Made by a program: the position numbers and the translations under genes | Part shown: in pieces, positions 56,538 to 64,000 of the stretch | Layout: every line of letters starts with the position of its first letter | Numbering within the stretch: position 1 is the first letter of the stretch | Notes under the pieces: model-generated | The model's database searches: none | Told to the model about the DNA's origin: nothing | The model's input: the letters and a program-made list of their open reading frames with translations, nothing else | Source of the DNA: Hahnella lacustris | Lineage (GTDB): Bacteria > Pseudomonadota > Gammaproteobacteria > Burkholderiales > Burkholderiaceae_A | Direction: 5' to 3' | Assembly: GCA_965194655.1 (NCBI GenBank) | Contig: OZ239148.1 | Location: 496,001 to 560,000, forward strand | DNA: 64,000 nt

Positions 56538-58577
56538 GTGGATATCACCCTCGATCTACGTGACGGAGCCAGAGGCTGCGTCCAACTTCCAGGAAGCAAG
56601 AGCTTCTCGATTCGAGCACTCTTGCTGGCGGCCTGCGCCCGCGGCACCACTGAGCTGCAGGGGCTGCTGCGCTCAGATGACACGGAGGTCATGATTCAGT
56701 CCCTGCGTCAGCTGGGCGTACGCGTTGAGCCATCGGGTGAGGCTTGGCTCGTAGAAGGTTGTGGTGATGCGCCACATCAATTGGGTCGCCCTGAGCATCC
56801 GGTCCAGTGCTTTGTTGGCAACTCTGGGCTGACCATTCGTACCCTGTTGCCCGCAGTCGTTGCGTTTCTGTCCATTGCACAGGCCACTCGTGGTCAAGTG
56901 GGTTGTTTGGAGTTTTCTGGTGTGCCGCGTATGCACGAGCGCCCCATTGGCGACCTGGTTGACGGCCTGCGTCTGCTGGGTGCCCACATTGAGTATTTGG
57001 GTGTCGAGGGCTATCCCCCGCTTTGCGTTCATGCGAGTGTTTTGGAGCCACGTGATGCCTGGCGAGTCAAGGGCAACACGTCGAGTCAGTTCTTGACGGG
57101 ACTGTTGCAGGCTGCGCCCGGCCTAGCCCAGCAATGGGGACAAACGATTGAAGTGAAGGTCGATGGCCCCTTGATCAGTCGGCCATACGTCGACTTATCG
57201 TTGGCAATGCTCCGTCACTTCGGCGCAGACATTCGCGAGTCTGCGGAGAATTGTTTTCTCGTGGCGGCTGGTCATGGACTTCAGTCCCCAGGCTCATTGG
57301 CCGTCGAGGGGGACGCTTCCTCTGCGTCCTACTTCATGGCTGCTGGGGTTCTTGGGGGGGGGCCGATTCGGGTGGTTGGAGCCGGTGCGGAAAGCCTTCA
57401 AGGAGATGTGCAGTTTGCCCGTGCGCTGGAGGCCATGGGCGCCCTGGTTCGTTGGGAGCCCCATGCCATCGAAGTACAGGCGCCCCAGGGTGGGCTCGCA
57501 TCCCTTCGTGGAATAGACCTTGACTGCAATCACATTCCTGATGCGGCGATGACACTCGTGCCAGTGGCCCTGTATGCGCAGGGACCTACGCGCCTGACCA
57601 ACATTGGCTCGTGGCGGGTGAAGGAGACGGATCGGATTGAGGCCATGGCAGCCGAGGCGAGAAAGCTCGGCGCCCGCGTGGAGGCTGGAGCGGATTCCAT
57701 CGTCATCCATCCGCCAGAAGTCCTGCGGTCCGCATCGATCCATACCTACGATGATCATCGAGTGGCCATGAGCTTTTCTCTGGCGAGTTTCCGGCACGCT
57801 GGCGATGTGAGGCCGCAGCAGAGTCCGAGAACAGTGACCATTCTCGATGCAGGCTGTGTTGCCAAGACCTTTCCAGATTACTTCGAGGTTTTCGCAGATG
57901 TCTGCGCGAGAGCCGTTCCTGTGGTGGCCATCGATGGTCCAACCGCCTCCGGAAAGGGCACGGTGGCCGCTCGTGTTGCACGCGCGCTGGGCTTTGAGTA
58001 TCTCGATAGTGGCGCGCTGTATCGACTCGTAGCTCTGGCAGGTCTTCGCGCGGGTCTGGGCCCCTCGGATGAATCGGGATTGTCGGCCATTGCATCCAAG
58101 ATGCAGGTTCGCTTTGAGTCTGGTCAGGTCTTTCTGGATGGGGAAGATGTCACCCTGGCCATTCGTGATGAGCAGATCAGCGTCCGATCGTCGCAGGCAG
58201 CGGCTCTCCCGGCCGTGCGCGCTGCACTTCTTCGAGTTCAGCGGGACTTTGCCCGTCTTCCTGGTTTGGTCTGTGATGGACGGGACATGGCCTCGGTGGT
58301 TTTTCCACAGGCCATGACCAAGATTTTCCTGACCGCAGACGCCCAGGCCCGAGCTCAGCGACGGTACGACCAACTCCTGGCTCGTGGGGAGCCAGCAAAC
58401 CTTCAGACCATCACGGATGACCTACGGGCTCGAGATGCACGAGACTCGGAACGCGCGGTTGCACCGCTTCGATACACCCCGAATTCTGGCGTCCATTACC
58501 TCGACACCACGAATCAGCAGGTGGAGGAGTCGGTGGAGTCGGTCTTGGCTTGGGTGCGAATGAATTTAAGCCATTGA
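56538..58577 (+). CDS. aroA-cmk: Fused EPSP synthase (AroA) + cytidylate kinase (Cmk)
   Basis: 679 residues in one frame. Residues 1-455 are 3-phosphoshikimate 1-carboxyvinyltransferase: LPGSKSFSIRALLLAACARG, FVGNSGLTIRTLLP, GNTSSQFLTGLLQAAP, VEGDASSASYFMAAG, WRVKETDRIEAMA and TYDDHRVAMSFSLAS. Residues 457-679 are CMP kinase: VVAIDGPTASGKGTVAARVA (P-loop), YLDSGALYRLVAL, VCDGRDMASVVFP and the C-terminal RDARDSERAVAPL. In E. coli they are adjacent separate genes; fused forms occur in some Burkholderiales. GTG 56538 lies three bases past the tyrA stop. Confidence 0.95.
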   Translation: MDITLDLRDGARGCVQLPGSKSFSIRALLLAACARGTTELQGLLRSDDTEVMIQSLRQLGVRVEPSGEAWLVEGCGDAPHQLGRPEHPVQCFVGNSGLTIRTLLPAVVAFLSIAQATRGQVGCLEFSGVPRMHERPIGDLVDGLRLLGAHIEYLGVEGYPPLCVHASVLEPRDAWRVKGNTSSQFLTGLLQAAPGLAQQWGQTIEVKVDGPLISRPYVDLSLAMLRHFGADIRESAENCFLVAAGHGLQSPGSLAVEGDASSASYFMAAGVLGGGPIRVVGAGAESLQGDVQFARALEAMGALVRWEPHAIEVQAPQGGLASLRGIDLDCNHIPDAAMTLVPVALYAQGPTRLTNIGSWRVKETDRIEAMAAEARKLGARVEAGADSIVIHPPEVLRSASIHTYDDHRVAMSFSLASFRHAGDVRPQQSPRTVTILDAGCVAKTFPDYFEVFADVCARAVPVVAIDGPTASGKGTVAARVARALGFEYLDSGALYRLVALAGLRAGLGPSDESGLSAIASKMQVRFESGQVFLDGEDVTLAIRDEQISVRSSQAAALPAVRAALLRVQRDFARLPGLVCDGRDMASVVFPQAMTKIFLTADAQARAQRRYDQLLARGEPANLQTITDDLRARDARDSERAVAPLRYTPNSGVHYLDTTNQQVEESVESVLAWVRMNLSH

Positions 58578-58602
58578 TCAAGCTGGACTATTGGTCTATA
58601 GT
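58574..58602 (+). promoter_or_regulatory. Sigma70-type promoter for rpsA
   Basis: TTGATC (58574-58579), 17-base spacer, TATAGT (58597-58602). The -35 overlaps the aroA-cmk stop codon. The expected start near 58609 gives an rpsA leader of about 125 nt. Confidence 0.72.
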
Positions 58603-58661
58603 TATGGGTTCGGGGCTGTGGTTTAGGGAATTTAAAACTTCTTGATCACAGCAAATCGGCT

Positions 58662-58711
58662 GAACGCGGCAAACGCGTTCGCCATAACTCCGCCGAAGCA
58701 CATCTTCGGCG
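58662..58711 (+). promoter_or_regulatory. Two tandem perfect hairpins in the rpsA leader
   Basis: Hairpin 1: GAACGCG (58662-58668), loop GCAAA, CGCGTTC (58674-58680). Hairpin 2: CGCCGAAG (58691-58698), loop CACAT, CTTCGGCG (58704-58711). Neither is followed by a T-run, so these are not terminators. They lie just before a start codon with almost no ribosome-binding site, as in the S1-autoregulated rpsA leader of E. coli. Confidence 0.7.
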
Positions 58712-58732
58712 TGTCATTGGAAACCCTCTTAC

Positions 58733-60439
58733 ATGTCATTGTCTACCCAACAAGGCGCACCTGCGCTTGAGTCTTTTGCCGCACTATTTGCTGAGTCCAT
58801 TGCCCGTCAAGAAATGCGCGCCGGTGAGGTCATCACCGCCGAGGTCTTGCGCATCGATCAAAACCACGTGGTGGTGAATGCAGGCCTCAAATCTGAGAGT
58901 TTTATTCCCGTTGAAGAATTCCTGAACGATCAGGGTGTCCTGGATGTTCAAGAGGGCGACTTCATTTCTGTGGCCATTGAGTCGCTGGAAGATGGTCGTG
59001 GTGAGACCCGCCTCTCCCGCGATCGCGCCAAGCGCTTGGCCGCATGGGTGAGCCTGGAGCAGGCGCTTGAGTCTGGCGAGATGGTGACCGGTACCGTCAC
59101 CGGCAAGGTCAAGGGCGGTCTGACCGTCATGACCAACGGCATTCGTGCGTTCCTCCCCGGCTCGTTGGTTGACACACGTCCCATCAAGGACACCTCACAT
59201 ATCGAGGGCAAGACCCTCGAGTTCAAGGTCATCAAGCTTGACCGCAAGCGCAACAACGTGGTGCTCTCCCGTCGTGCGGTGGTTGAGAACTCCATGGGCG
59301 AAGAGCGCGCCAAGCTGCTCGAGACCCTCGCCGAGGGCTCAGTGGTTACTGGCGTGGTCAAGAACATCACCGACTACGGCGCATTCGTGGACCTCGGCGG
59401 CATCGACGGTCTCTTGCACATCACCGACATGGCGTGGCGTCGCGTTCGCCACCCCTCCGAAGTGCTCAATGTGGGCCAGGAAGTGACGGCCAAAGTGCTG
59501 CGCTTCGATCAAGAAAAGAACCGTGTCTCCCTCGGCATCAAGCAACTGGGCGATGATCCATGGGAAGGCATTGCACGTCGTTACCCGCAGGGTTCACGCC
59601 TGTTCGGCAAAGTCACGAACATCACCGACTACGGTGCATTTGTCGAGATCGAGCCCGGCATTGAGGGCCTGGTGCACGTCTCTGAAATGGACTGGACGAA
59701 CAAAAACGTCAATCCTGGAAAAGTGGTGCAGGTGGGTGACGAGTCCGAGGTCATGGTGCTTGAGATCGACGGTGAGCGTCGCCGGATTTCATTGGGCATG
59801 AAGCAGTGCCGCTCGAATCCCTGGCAAGAGTTTGCTGCCACAGTTCAGAAGGGCGACAAGGTTCAGGGGCAGATCAAGTCCATCACTGACTTCGGTGTGT
59901 TTGTGGGCCTGCCTGGAAACATCGACGGTCTTGTTCACCTCTCTGACTTGTCGTGGAGCGAAACGGGCGAAGAGGCCGTTCGTCACTTCAAGAAGGGCGA
60001 CGAAGTGGAGGCTGTTGTCCTGGCCATCGATGTCGAGCGTGAGCGCATCTCGCTGGGCATCAAGCAAATGCAAGGTGACCCTGTCACCACCACCAAGCTC
60101 GAGAAGGGCGCAGTGGTGACCGGTACCGTCAAGGCTGTCGATGCCAAAGGCGCAACCATCTCCCTGGGTGACGATGTTGAGGGCTACCTCCGTGCCTCCG
60201 ATATCTCGCGAGATCGTGTGGAAGATGCACGCACGCACCTGAAGGAAGGCGACACGGTTGAGGCTATGGTGGTCAATGTGGATCGCAAGACCCGTTCCAT
60301 CAACCTGTCCATCAAGGCGAAGGACAATGCCGAAGCAGCAGACGTCCTGCAAAAGATGGCAGCAGAGGGCGGCAGCAGCTCAGGTACGACCAACCTGGGT
60401 GCACTGCTCAAGGCCAAGCTGGATGGCCAGTCTGAATAA
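58733..60439 (+). CDS. rpsA: 30S ribosomal protein S1
   Basis: 568 residues with six S1 RNA-binding repeats (repeat 3 starts near GSVVTGVVKNITDYGAFVDL, repeat 4 GSRLFGKVTNITDYGAFVEI, repeat 5 GDKVQGQIKSITDFGVFVGL). It starts LESFAALFAESIARQEMRAG as in other Betaproteobacteria. S1 brings mRNA to the 30S subunit. The nearest purine stretch is GGAAA eleven bases before ATG, a weak site that fits translational autoregulation. Confidence 0.98.
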   Translation: MSLSTQQGAPALESFAALFAESIARQEMRAGEVITAEVLRIDQNHVVVNAGLKSESFIPVEEFLNDQGVLDVQEGDFISVAIESLEDGRGETRLSRDRAKRLAAWVSLEQALESGEMVTGTVTGKVKGGLTVMTNGIRAFLPGSLVDTRPIKDTSHIEGKTLEFKVIKLDRKRNNVVLSRRAVVENSMGEERAKLLETLAEGSVVTGVVKNITDYGAFVDLGGIDGLLHITDMAWRRVRHPSEVLNVGQEVTAKVLRFDQEKNRVSLGIKQLGDDPWEGIARRYPQGSRLFGKVTNITDYGAFVEIEPGIEGLVHVSEMDWTNKNVNPGKVVQVGDESEVMVLEIDGERRRISLGMKQCRSNPWQEFAATVQKGDKVQGQIKSITDFGVFVGLPGNIDGLVHLSDLSWSETGEEAVRHFKKGDEVEAVVLAIDVERERISLGIKQMQGDPVTTTKLEKGAVVTGTVKAVDAKGATISLGDDVEGYLRASDISRDRVEDARTHLKEGDTVEAMVVNVDRKTRSINLSIKAKDNAEAADVLQKMAAEGGSSSGTTNLGALLKAKLDGQSE

Positions 60440-60465
60440 GGGTTAAGGAAAGGCGGCGCTCGGTT

Positions 60466-60780
60466 ATGACCAAGTCAGAGCTCATCGTTCGACTGACCGA
60501 GCGCCTCAACAACCCCCTGCTGGGCGTGAATGCCCAGTTGGTCCAGAAAGATTGTGAAGTGTCTGTGCGCCTCCTTCTCGATGCCATGGTGTCCGCTCTG
60601 GTCGACGGTCAGCGCATCGAGATTCGAGGCTTCGGTACCTTCTCCGTCAGTGAGCGTCCCCCTCGAACAGGGCGCAATCCGAAGTCTGGTGAAGAGGTGT
60701 TGGTTCCCGCCAAGCGGGTTCCCCATTTCAAGCCTGGCAAGGAGCTTCGCCAGCGGGTTAATCGAAACGCCGCTGGATGA
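60466..60780 (+). CDS. ihfB: Integration host factor subunit beta
   Basis: A 104-residue DNA-bending protein of the HU/IHF family. MTKSELIVRLTERL at the N-terminus, the DNA-intercalating arm FGTFSVSERPPRTGRNPKSG with its Pro, and VPAKRVPHFKPGKELRQRV. It pairs with IhfA (not in the window). The rpsA-ihfB-lapB order is conserved. Overlaps lapB by ATGA. Confidence 0.97.
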   Translation: MTKSELIVRLTERLNNPLLGVNAQLVQKDCEVSVRLLLDAMVSALVDGQRIEIRGFGTFSVSERPPRTGRNPKSGEEVLVPAKRVPHFKPGKELRQRVNRNAAG

Positions 60781-61511
60781 CGTTTGATCCCCTATGGCTG
60801 TTGGCCCTTCCCATGCTCTTTGGGCTGGGCTGGTTTGCTGCACGGGTGGATCGCCAACAAGATCAACGCAGAGACGAAGACCTTCTTCAGCCGGTCAGTA
60901 TTGCCGTAGATGCACTTCTGAGACGAGACTGGAATGCGGCTGAGGATGCTCTGCTCAGGGCGATTAGGCGACATCCCGACGCAGTGGGTCTTCAGTCCTC
61001 TGTTGGTGTAGTGCTCCGCCTGAACGGGCAGCCTGATCGAGCCATTGAAGTCCATCAGGCCGTTTTGGCCCGGCCAGCGCTTTCAGATCAGGAGCGTCAA
61101 TCGGTCGAGCTCGAATTGGCAGAGGACTACCGGGCGGCTGGGATCCTAGATCGATCCGAGACGCTGCTGAGGTCTCTGGTTCAAGGCCCCGTAGCGGAGC
61201 AGGCGCATCGTAAGCTTCTGATGCTCATGCAGCGTCAGCGTCGCTGGGCAGAGGCCCTCCAGAGCGCGGACTGGTTGGCCCACCGAAGCCCAACAGATGC
61301 CGCACTTAACCTTCAACGCTTTCATTTTCATATGGAGTTGGGCCAGCGCGAGGCCGCTTCGGAGTTGATCCCAGAGCACCCCCGACTTCATGCAGATGGA
61401 TCGTCCCCAGCCTTGCCCCATCAATGCAGCCATTGTGGCGCCAAACTTTCACGTCACGCCTGGCAATGTCCAGCGTGTGAAGCCTGGGACTCTCTACGCT
61501 CACGCTCTTGA
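60777..61511 (+). CDS. lapB: LapB/YciM-like LPS assembly protein, shortened
   Basis: 244 residues against about 389 in E. coli LapB. An N-terminal membrane segment (LLALPMLFGLGWFAARVDRQ) is followed by TPR-like repeats (about 38-190: LRRDWNAAEDALLRAIRRHP, LRLNGQPDRAIEVHQAVLA, YRAAGILDRSETLLRSLV) and the C-terminal rubredoxin-type zinc site CSHCGAK and CPACEAWDS. About 150 residues of middle TPRs are missing. LapB tunes LpxC degradation and LPS supply. It leads into LPS genes and overlaps the convergent ligase gene by 58 bp. Confidence 0.85.
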   Translation: MTFDPLWLLALPMLFGLGWFAARVDRQQDQRRDEDLLQPVSIAVDALLRRDWNAAEDALLRAIRRHPDAVGLQSSVGVVLRLNGQPDRAIEVHQAVLARPALSDQERQSVELELAEDYRAAGILDRSETLLRSLVQGPVAEQAHRKLLMLMQRQRRWAEALQSADWLAHRSPTDAALNLQRFHFHMELGQREAASELIPEHPRLHADGSSPALPHQCSHCGAKLSRHAWQCPACEAWDSLRSRS

Positions 61512-62725
61512 TGGAGTTGCGCATGGCGACATGCGCCAGCGCACACCGCTAGCAAGACGGCATAGAGTTCAACCCGATTCATCATAGAGAACATCGAATC
61601 GGTGAGTCCAAAGAGCAAGAACGTCCAAAGCACCACGAGGCCGATTCGTGCCTCTAGGATGTAGAACTGGCGAAAGGTGTAGCTGATGCAGATCGTGAGC
61701 GCGAGGAGCCCAAGGAGTCCAAGCACTCCGAACCAGGCTGCCTGAGTCAGCACTTCGTTATGAGCATGCGCTCGACCGGGCTCCATAAATCCGAGGCGGG
61801 CCCTGTTCTCCAAAGTCGCCAGAAAATGATCTGGCCCTATCCCGATCCATGCTGATTGCGTCCACGCAGTGATCGCTTCACGCCACATGTCAATTCGCGC
61901 GACGACCGATAAGAGTTCATTTGGAGGAGGTGTGTCGGACTGGAGAGCGAAGAGGATGCCCTGCCAAACGGGGTGTAATCGATCCATGATCTGAGGGCCA
62001 AAGATCATGAGCACGAGCGCCCCAACCACCCCCGAGATGGCGAGGGTTTTGAGGGGGTTGGGAGATGGTTTCGGGTTGCCAAGAAAGAGCATGGCTGCAA
62101 TCGGAAGAGCAAAGAGCCAGCCTCCTCGGCTTCCTGAGGCGAGTGAGGCCATCACACCCGAAACCAATCCAATGACGAGGAGCCCCGTGTGGAATGCTTT
62201 TGAGGATTTCTCCCGAGAGAGAAGCCCGGCCAGACAGATTAGTGCCATGAGCAAAGCGACATTCCCAAAAATGATGGGGTGCCCAGTCTGTCCGATGACC
62301 CGATCCACACCATGAAGGCGCTCCCAAAGTGCAATCAGTCCGAAGACCATGGCGCTCCAGCCTGCTGCTTGGGTGAGCGTCTGTGCGCGAGCACCGACGA
62401 TTCGGATGGCAAGGAAAACCGGAATCGCCATCATTAATCTTGAGGGACGATCAAACACCCAGAGGCTATCGTCGTGAATCAGGAGACCCATTGCAGTGCA
62501 TATCGGGACTGCAGACAGGCCAAGGATCACAATCCAGTCTGCAGTGACCAGAGGTTCGCTCTTTTGGGTGAGCAAGAGCCAAGCTGAGAGCCCAACGGCA
62601 CACGCGAGGCCCACTGAGGGCGCATGACTCCATATCGGGAAGAGAATCAAAGTGAGCAGCAAACTGAGCTTTAGGAGTGCGGAAATAGCCATGTGGGTCG
62701 AAGTGTAAGATGCCTTTTCAATCAT
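61454..62725 (-). CDS. O-antigen ligase-family membrane protein
   Basis: About 423 residues with ten or more hydrophobic segments and the periplasmic Wzy/WaaL_C signature: GSRGGWLFALPIAAML, the large loop with WIGIGPDHFL and EPGRAHAHNEVLTQAAWFGV (the conserved HNxxL motif). It would join O-polysaccharide to lipid A core or polymerise glycan. ATG 62725 shares CATG with the divergent glycosyltransferase gene; ATG 62692 (MAISALLK) is an alternative. The frame extends to 62884 but not plausibly. Confidence 0.85.
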   Translation of the reverse strand: MIEKASYTSTHMAISALLKLSLLLTLILFPIWSHAPSVGLACAVGLSAWLLLTQKSEPLVTADWIVILGLSAVPICTAMGLLIHDDSLWVFDRPSRLMMAIPVFLAIRIVGARAQTLTQAAGWSAMVFGLIALWERLHGVDRVIGQTGHPIIFGNVALLMALICLAGLLSREKSSKAFHTGLLVIGLVSGVMASLASGSRGGWLFALPIAAMLFLGNPKPSPNPLKTLAISGVVGALVLMIFGPQIMDRLHPVWQGILFALQSDTPPPNELLSVVARIDMWREAITAWTQSAWIGIGPDHFLATLENRARLGFMEPGRAHAHNEVLTQAAWFGVLGLLGLLALTICISYTFRQFYILEARIGLVVLWTFLLFGLTDSMFSMMNRVELYAVLLAVCAGACRHAQLHQERERRESQASHAGHCQA

Positions 62726-63491
62726 GACATTCGCCCGCAGAACCCTCTCGGTCTTGATGATTTGCAAGAATGAGGCCGATCGAATCGAGGCCTCGCTCGC
62801 CTCGGTTGCCCATTGGGCCGACGAGATCATTGTGCTCGATAGTGGAAGCACGGACGGAACGGCTGAAATCGCGCGTCGATTCACCGACCGGGTCTGGGTG
62901 ACAGACTGGCCTGGCTATGGCGCCCAGCGCAATCGCGCGCTCGCCCATTGCACGGGTGAATGGGTGCTCTCTTTGGATGCGGATGAGGTGGTCACCGAGC
63001 CCCTGAAAGCCCAGATCGATGCCGCGCTCGCAGACCCTGGCCTCACAGCCACCGTGATCAAGTTCCCCTGGCGCACCTATCTTTTCGGCGCCCCCATTCT
63101 AAGAGGGCGATACAGCTCGCCTCAGGCCAAGCTCTTTATCCGGGAGGGCACTCGTTATCGAGATCATTTGGTTCATGAATCGCTGACCATGCCGGTTCGC
63201 CAGGAGCTCAGACTCAGTGGCTATCTAGACCATTACTCCTGGCGTGACTATCAACACCTGCAGAGTAAACACCTGCAGTACGCCCATTTATTGGCCGTAC
63301 AGAAGCACGCCAAAGGAGCCAGAGGATCCTTGCTGTTCGCCACCCTGCGCTTTTTTGTCGACTTCTTTCAGCAGTACGTGATTCGTGGCGGATTTCTGGA
63401 TGGGCAGAGAGGCTTTCTGATGGCCGTGGTCTTGGGGCAGTATGCGTTTCATAAATACGCTGCGCTCTGGGTGATGGACCAGGAGAAATGA
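62724..63491 (+). CDS. GT2 glycosyltransferase (WaaE/KdtX-like)
   Basis: A 255-residue family 2 glycosyltransferase. N-terminal VLMICKNEADRIEASLASV, IVLDSGSTDGTAEIARRF, GYGAQRNRALAHC, the DxD-type LSLDADEVV (about 91-99), and a C-terminal FATLRFFVDFFQQYVIRGGF. This is the pattern of WaaE-type LPS core beta-1,4-glucosyltransferases. TGTAAGAT at 62704-62711 could be an extended -10 just upstream. It overlaps the next gene by ATGA. Confidence 0.88.
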   Translation: MTFARRTLSVLMICKNEADRIEASLASVAHWADEIIVLDSGSTDGTAEIARRFTDRVWVTDWPGYGAQRNRALAHCTGEWVLSLDADEVVTEPLKAQIDAALADPGLTATVIKFPWRTYLFGAPILRGRYSSPQAKLFIREGTRYRDHLVHESLTMPVRQELRLSGYLDHYSWRDYQHLQSKHLQYAHLLAVQKHAKGARGSLLFATLRFFVDFFQQYVIRGGFLDGQRGFLMAVVLGQYAFHKYAALWVMDQEK

Positions 63492-64000
63492 CCGCCCCCC
63501 GCGTCATCCTGGTGGTTCGTCTCTCGGCCATGGGCGATCTGGTGATGGCCTCAGGGTTTGTGCAGGCCCTACATCATGCACATCCAGGTGCCCGAGTGGT
63601 GTGGTTGGTTCAATCCGGCCTTGAGTCTGTGGTTGCCGCCATCCCGGGTGTGGACTCGGTTCTGGTCTGGCCCCGAAGGGAATGGCGTGAACTCTGGCGG
63701 GCACGTCGTTGGGCTGAGCTTTGGGCGGCGATTCGAACCTTCCGATCTCAGCTTCGTAGCCTTGGGGCAGATTGGTCGATCGATCTTCAAGGACTTCTCA
63801 AGAGCGGCTTGATGGGGTGGCTCAGTGGTGCGCCTCGCCGAACGAGTCTGGGCGGCAGAGAGGGTTCCGCCTGGATCTCCCATGAAGTGTTTGCGCGAGG
63901 CGCGAATCGAGAGGAGGAGCGAGCGGTCGTGGGAGCGGAGTATGCCGAGCTAGCCCAGCACCTCGGGCTCTGCCTCTCCTCTGAGATCTGTCCGAGGCTC
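63488..64000 (+). CDS. waaC: GT9 heptosyltransferase (probably WaaC), cut by window end
   Basis: 171 residues visible; no stop before the end of the window. The start MTAPRVILVVRLSAMGDLVM, then GFVQALHHAHPGARVVWLVQ and WSIDLQGLLKSGLMGWLSGA, are typical of ADP-heptose:LPS heptosyltransferase I (WaaC), with the catalytic-type Asp in SAMGDLVM. LQGLLKSGLM separates it from WaaF. ATG 63488 has AGGAGA directly upstream and overlaps the previous stop. Confidence 0.88.
   Translation, partial: MTAPRVILVVRLSAMGDLVMASGFVQALHHAHPGARVVWLVQSGLESVVAAIPGVDSVLVWPRREWRELWRARRWAELWAAIRTFRSQLRSLGADWSIDLQGLLKSGLMGWLSGAPRRTSLGGREGSAWISHEVFARGANREEERAVVGAEYAELAQHLGLCLSSEICPRL

Noticed and set aside
57294..58373. 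359-residue minus-strand ORF across the AroA-Cmk junction
   Set aside because: Antisense to two conserved enzyme domains with all their motifs; the composition (Arg/His/Gly-rich) is that of a shadow frame.
1..64000. CRISPR array, insertion sequence or prophage
   Set aside because: No regularly spaced repeats, transposase, integrase or phage structural genes are present in any frame.

Overview
The window is a gene-dense piece of a betaproteobacterial chromosome, most likely Burkholderiales. The main evidence is the conserved run gyrA / serC-pheA-hisC-tyrA-aroA(cmk)-rpsA-ihfB-lapB, the gph-ubiG-ompA block, a one-piece tmRNA whose tag reads ANDERFALAA (Burkholderiales type), and a glucokinase fused to an RpiR/HexR regulator. 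The genome is very compact: no stretch over 300 bases lacks a gene, most same-strand neighbours overlap by ATGA, eight convergent pairs overlap at their 3' ends, and up to four divergent pairs share one CATG as both start codons. I see no insertion sequence, prophage or CRISPR array.

Region 1 (1-14228, + strand) is an alpha-glucan/maltodextrin module. It holds the end of a tryptophan-halogenase-family gene, a secreted pullulanase, an ABC importer (binding protein, two permeases, ATPase) with a cytoplasmic GH13 alpha-glucosidase inside the operon, a fused glucokinase-RpiR protein, a TonB-ExbB-ExbD-ExbD set, and a free-standing glucokinase. The logic is debranching outside the cytoplasm, TonB-driven outer-membrane uptake, ABC import, hydrolysis to glucose, and phosphorylation. 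The glucokinase half of the fused regulator has lost key phosphate-binding residues, and HexR-like boxes precede pulA and tonB, so the fusion may act as a sensor for this module.

Region 2 (14210-33940) is mixed housekeeping: an MFS carrier, the pseudouridine synthase RluF, a photolyase-family protein ending in a beta-clamp-like QLDLF tail, an AcuI-type reductase, de novo NAD synthesis (nadA-nadC convergent with nadB), the gph-ubiG-ompA-D2HGDH operon, RidA, SelD, small envelope proteins, tRNA-Lys(TTT), a second MFS carrier, a PQQ-type sugar dehydrogenase and an MmgE/PrpD protein.

Region 3 (33908-43512, - strand) is a complete glycogen operon, glgB-glgX-glgC-glgA-glgP. It complements region 1: imported dextrin carbon can be stored and remobilised.

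Region 4 (43632-46821) holds a ParE/Phd-type toxin-antitoxin pair, tmRNA with visible promoter and terminator, and two unknown proteins next to an orphan ParA-like ATPase. Region 5 (46905-61511) holds an SDR, gyrA, two transporters and the aromatic/serine/histidine-transaminase operon leading into rpsA (with a structured leader), ihfB and a shortened lapB. Region 6 (61454-64000) begins an LPS locus: O-antigen ligase, a GT2 glycosyltransferase and a heptosyltransferase cut by the window end.
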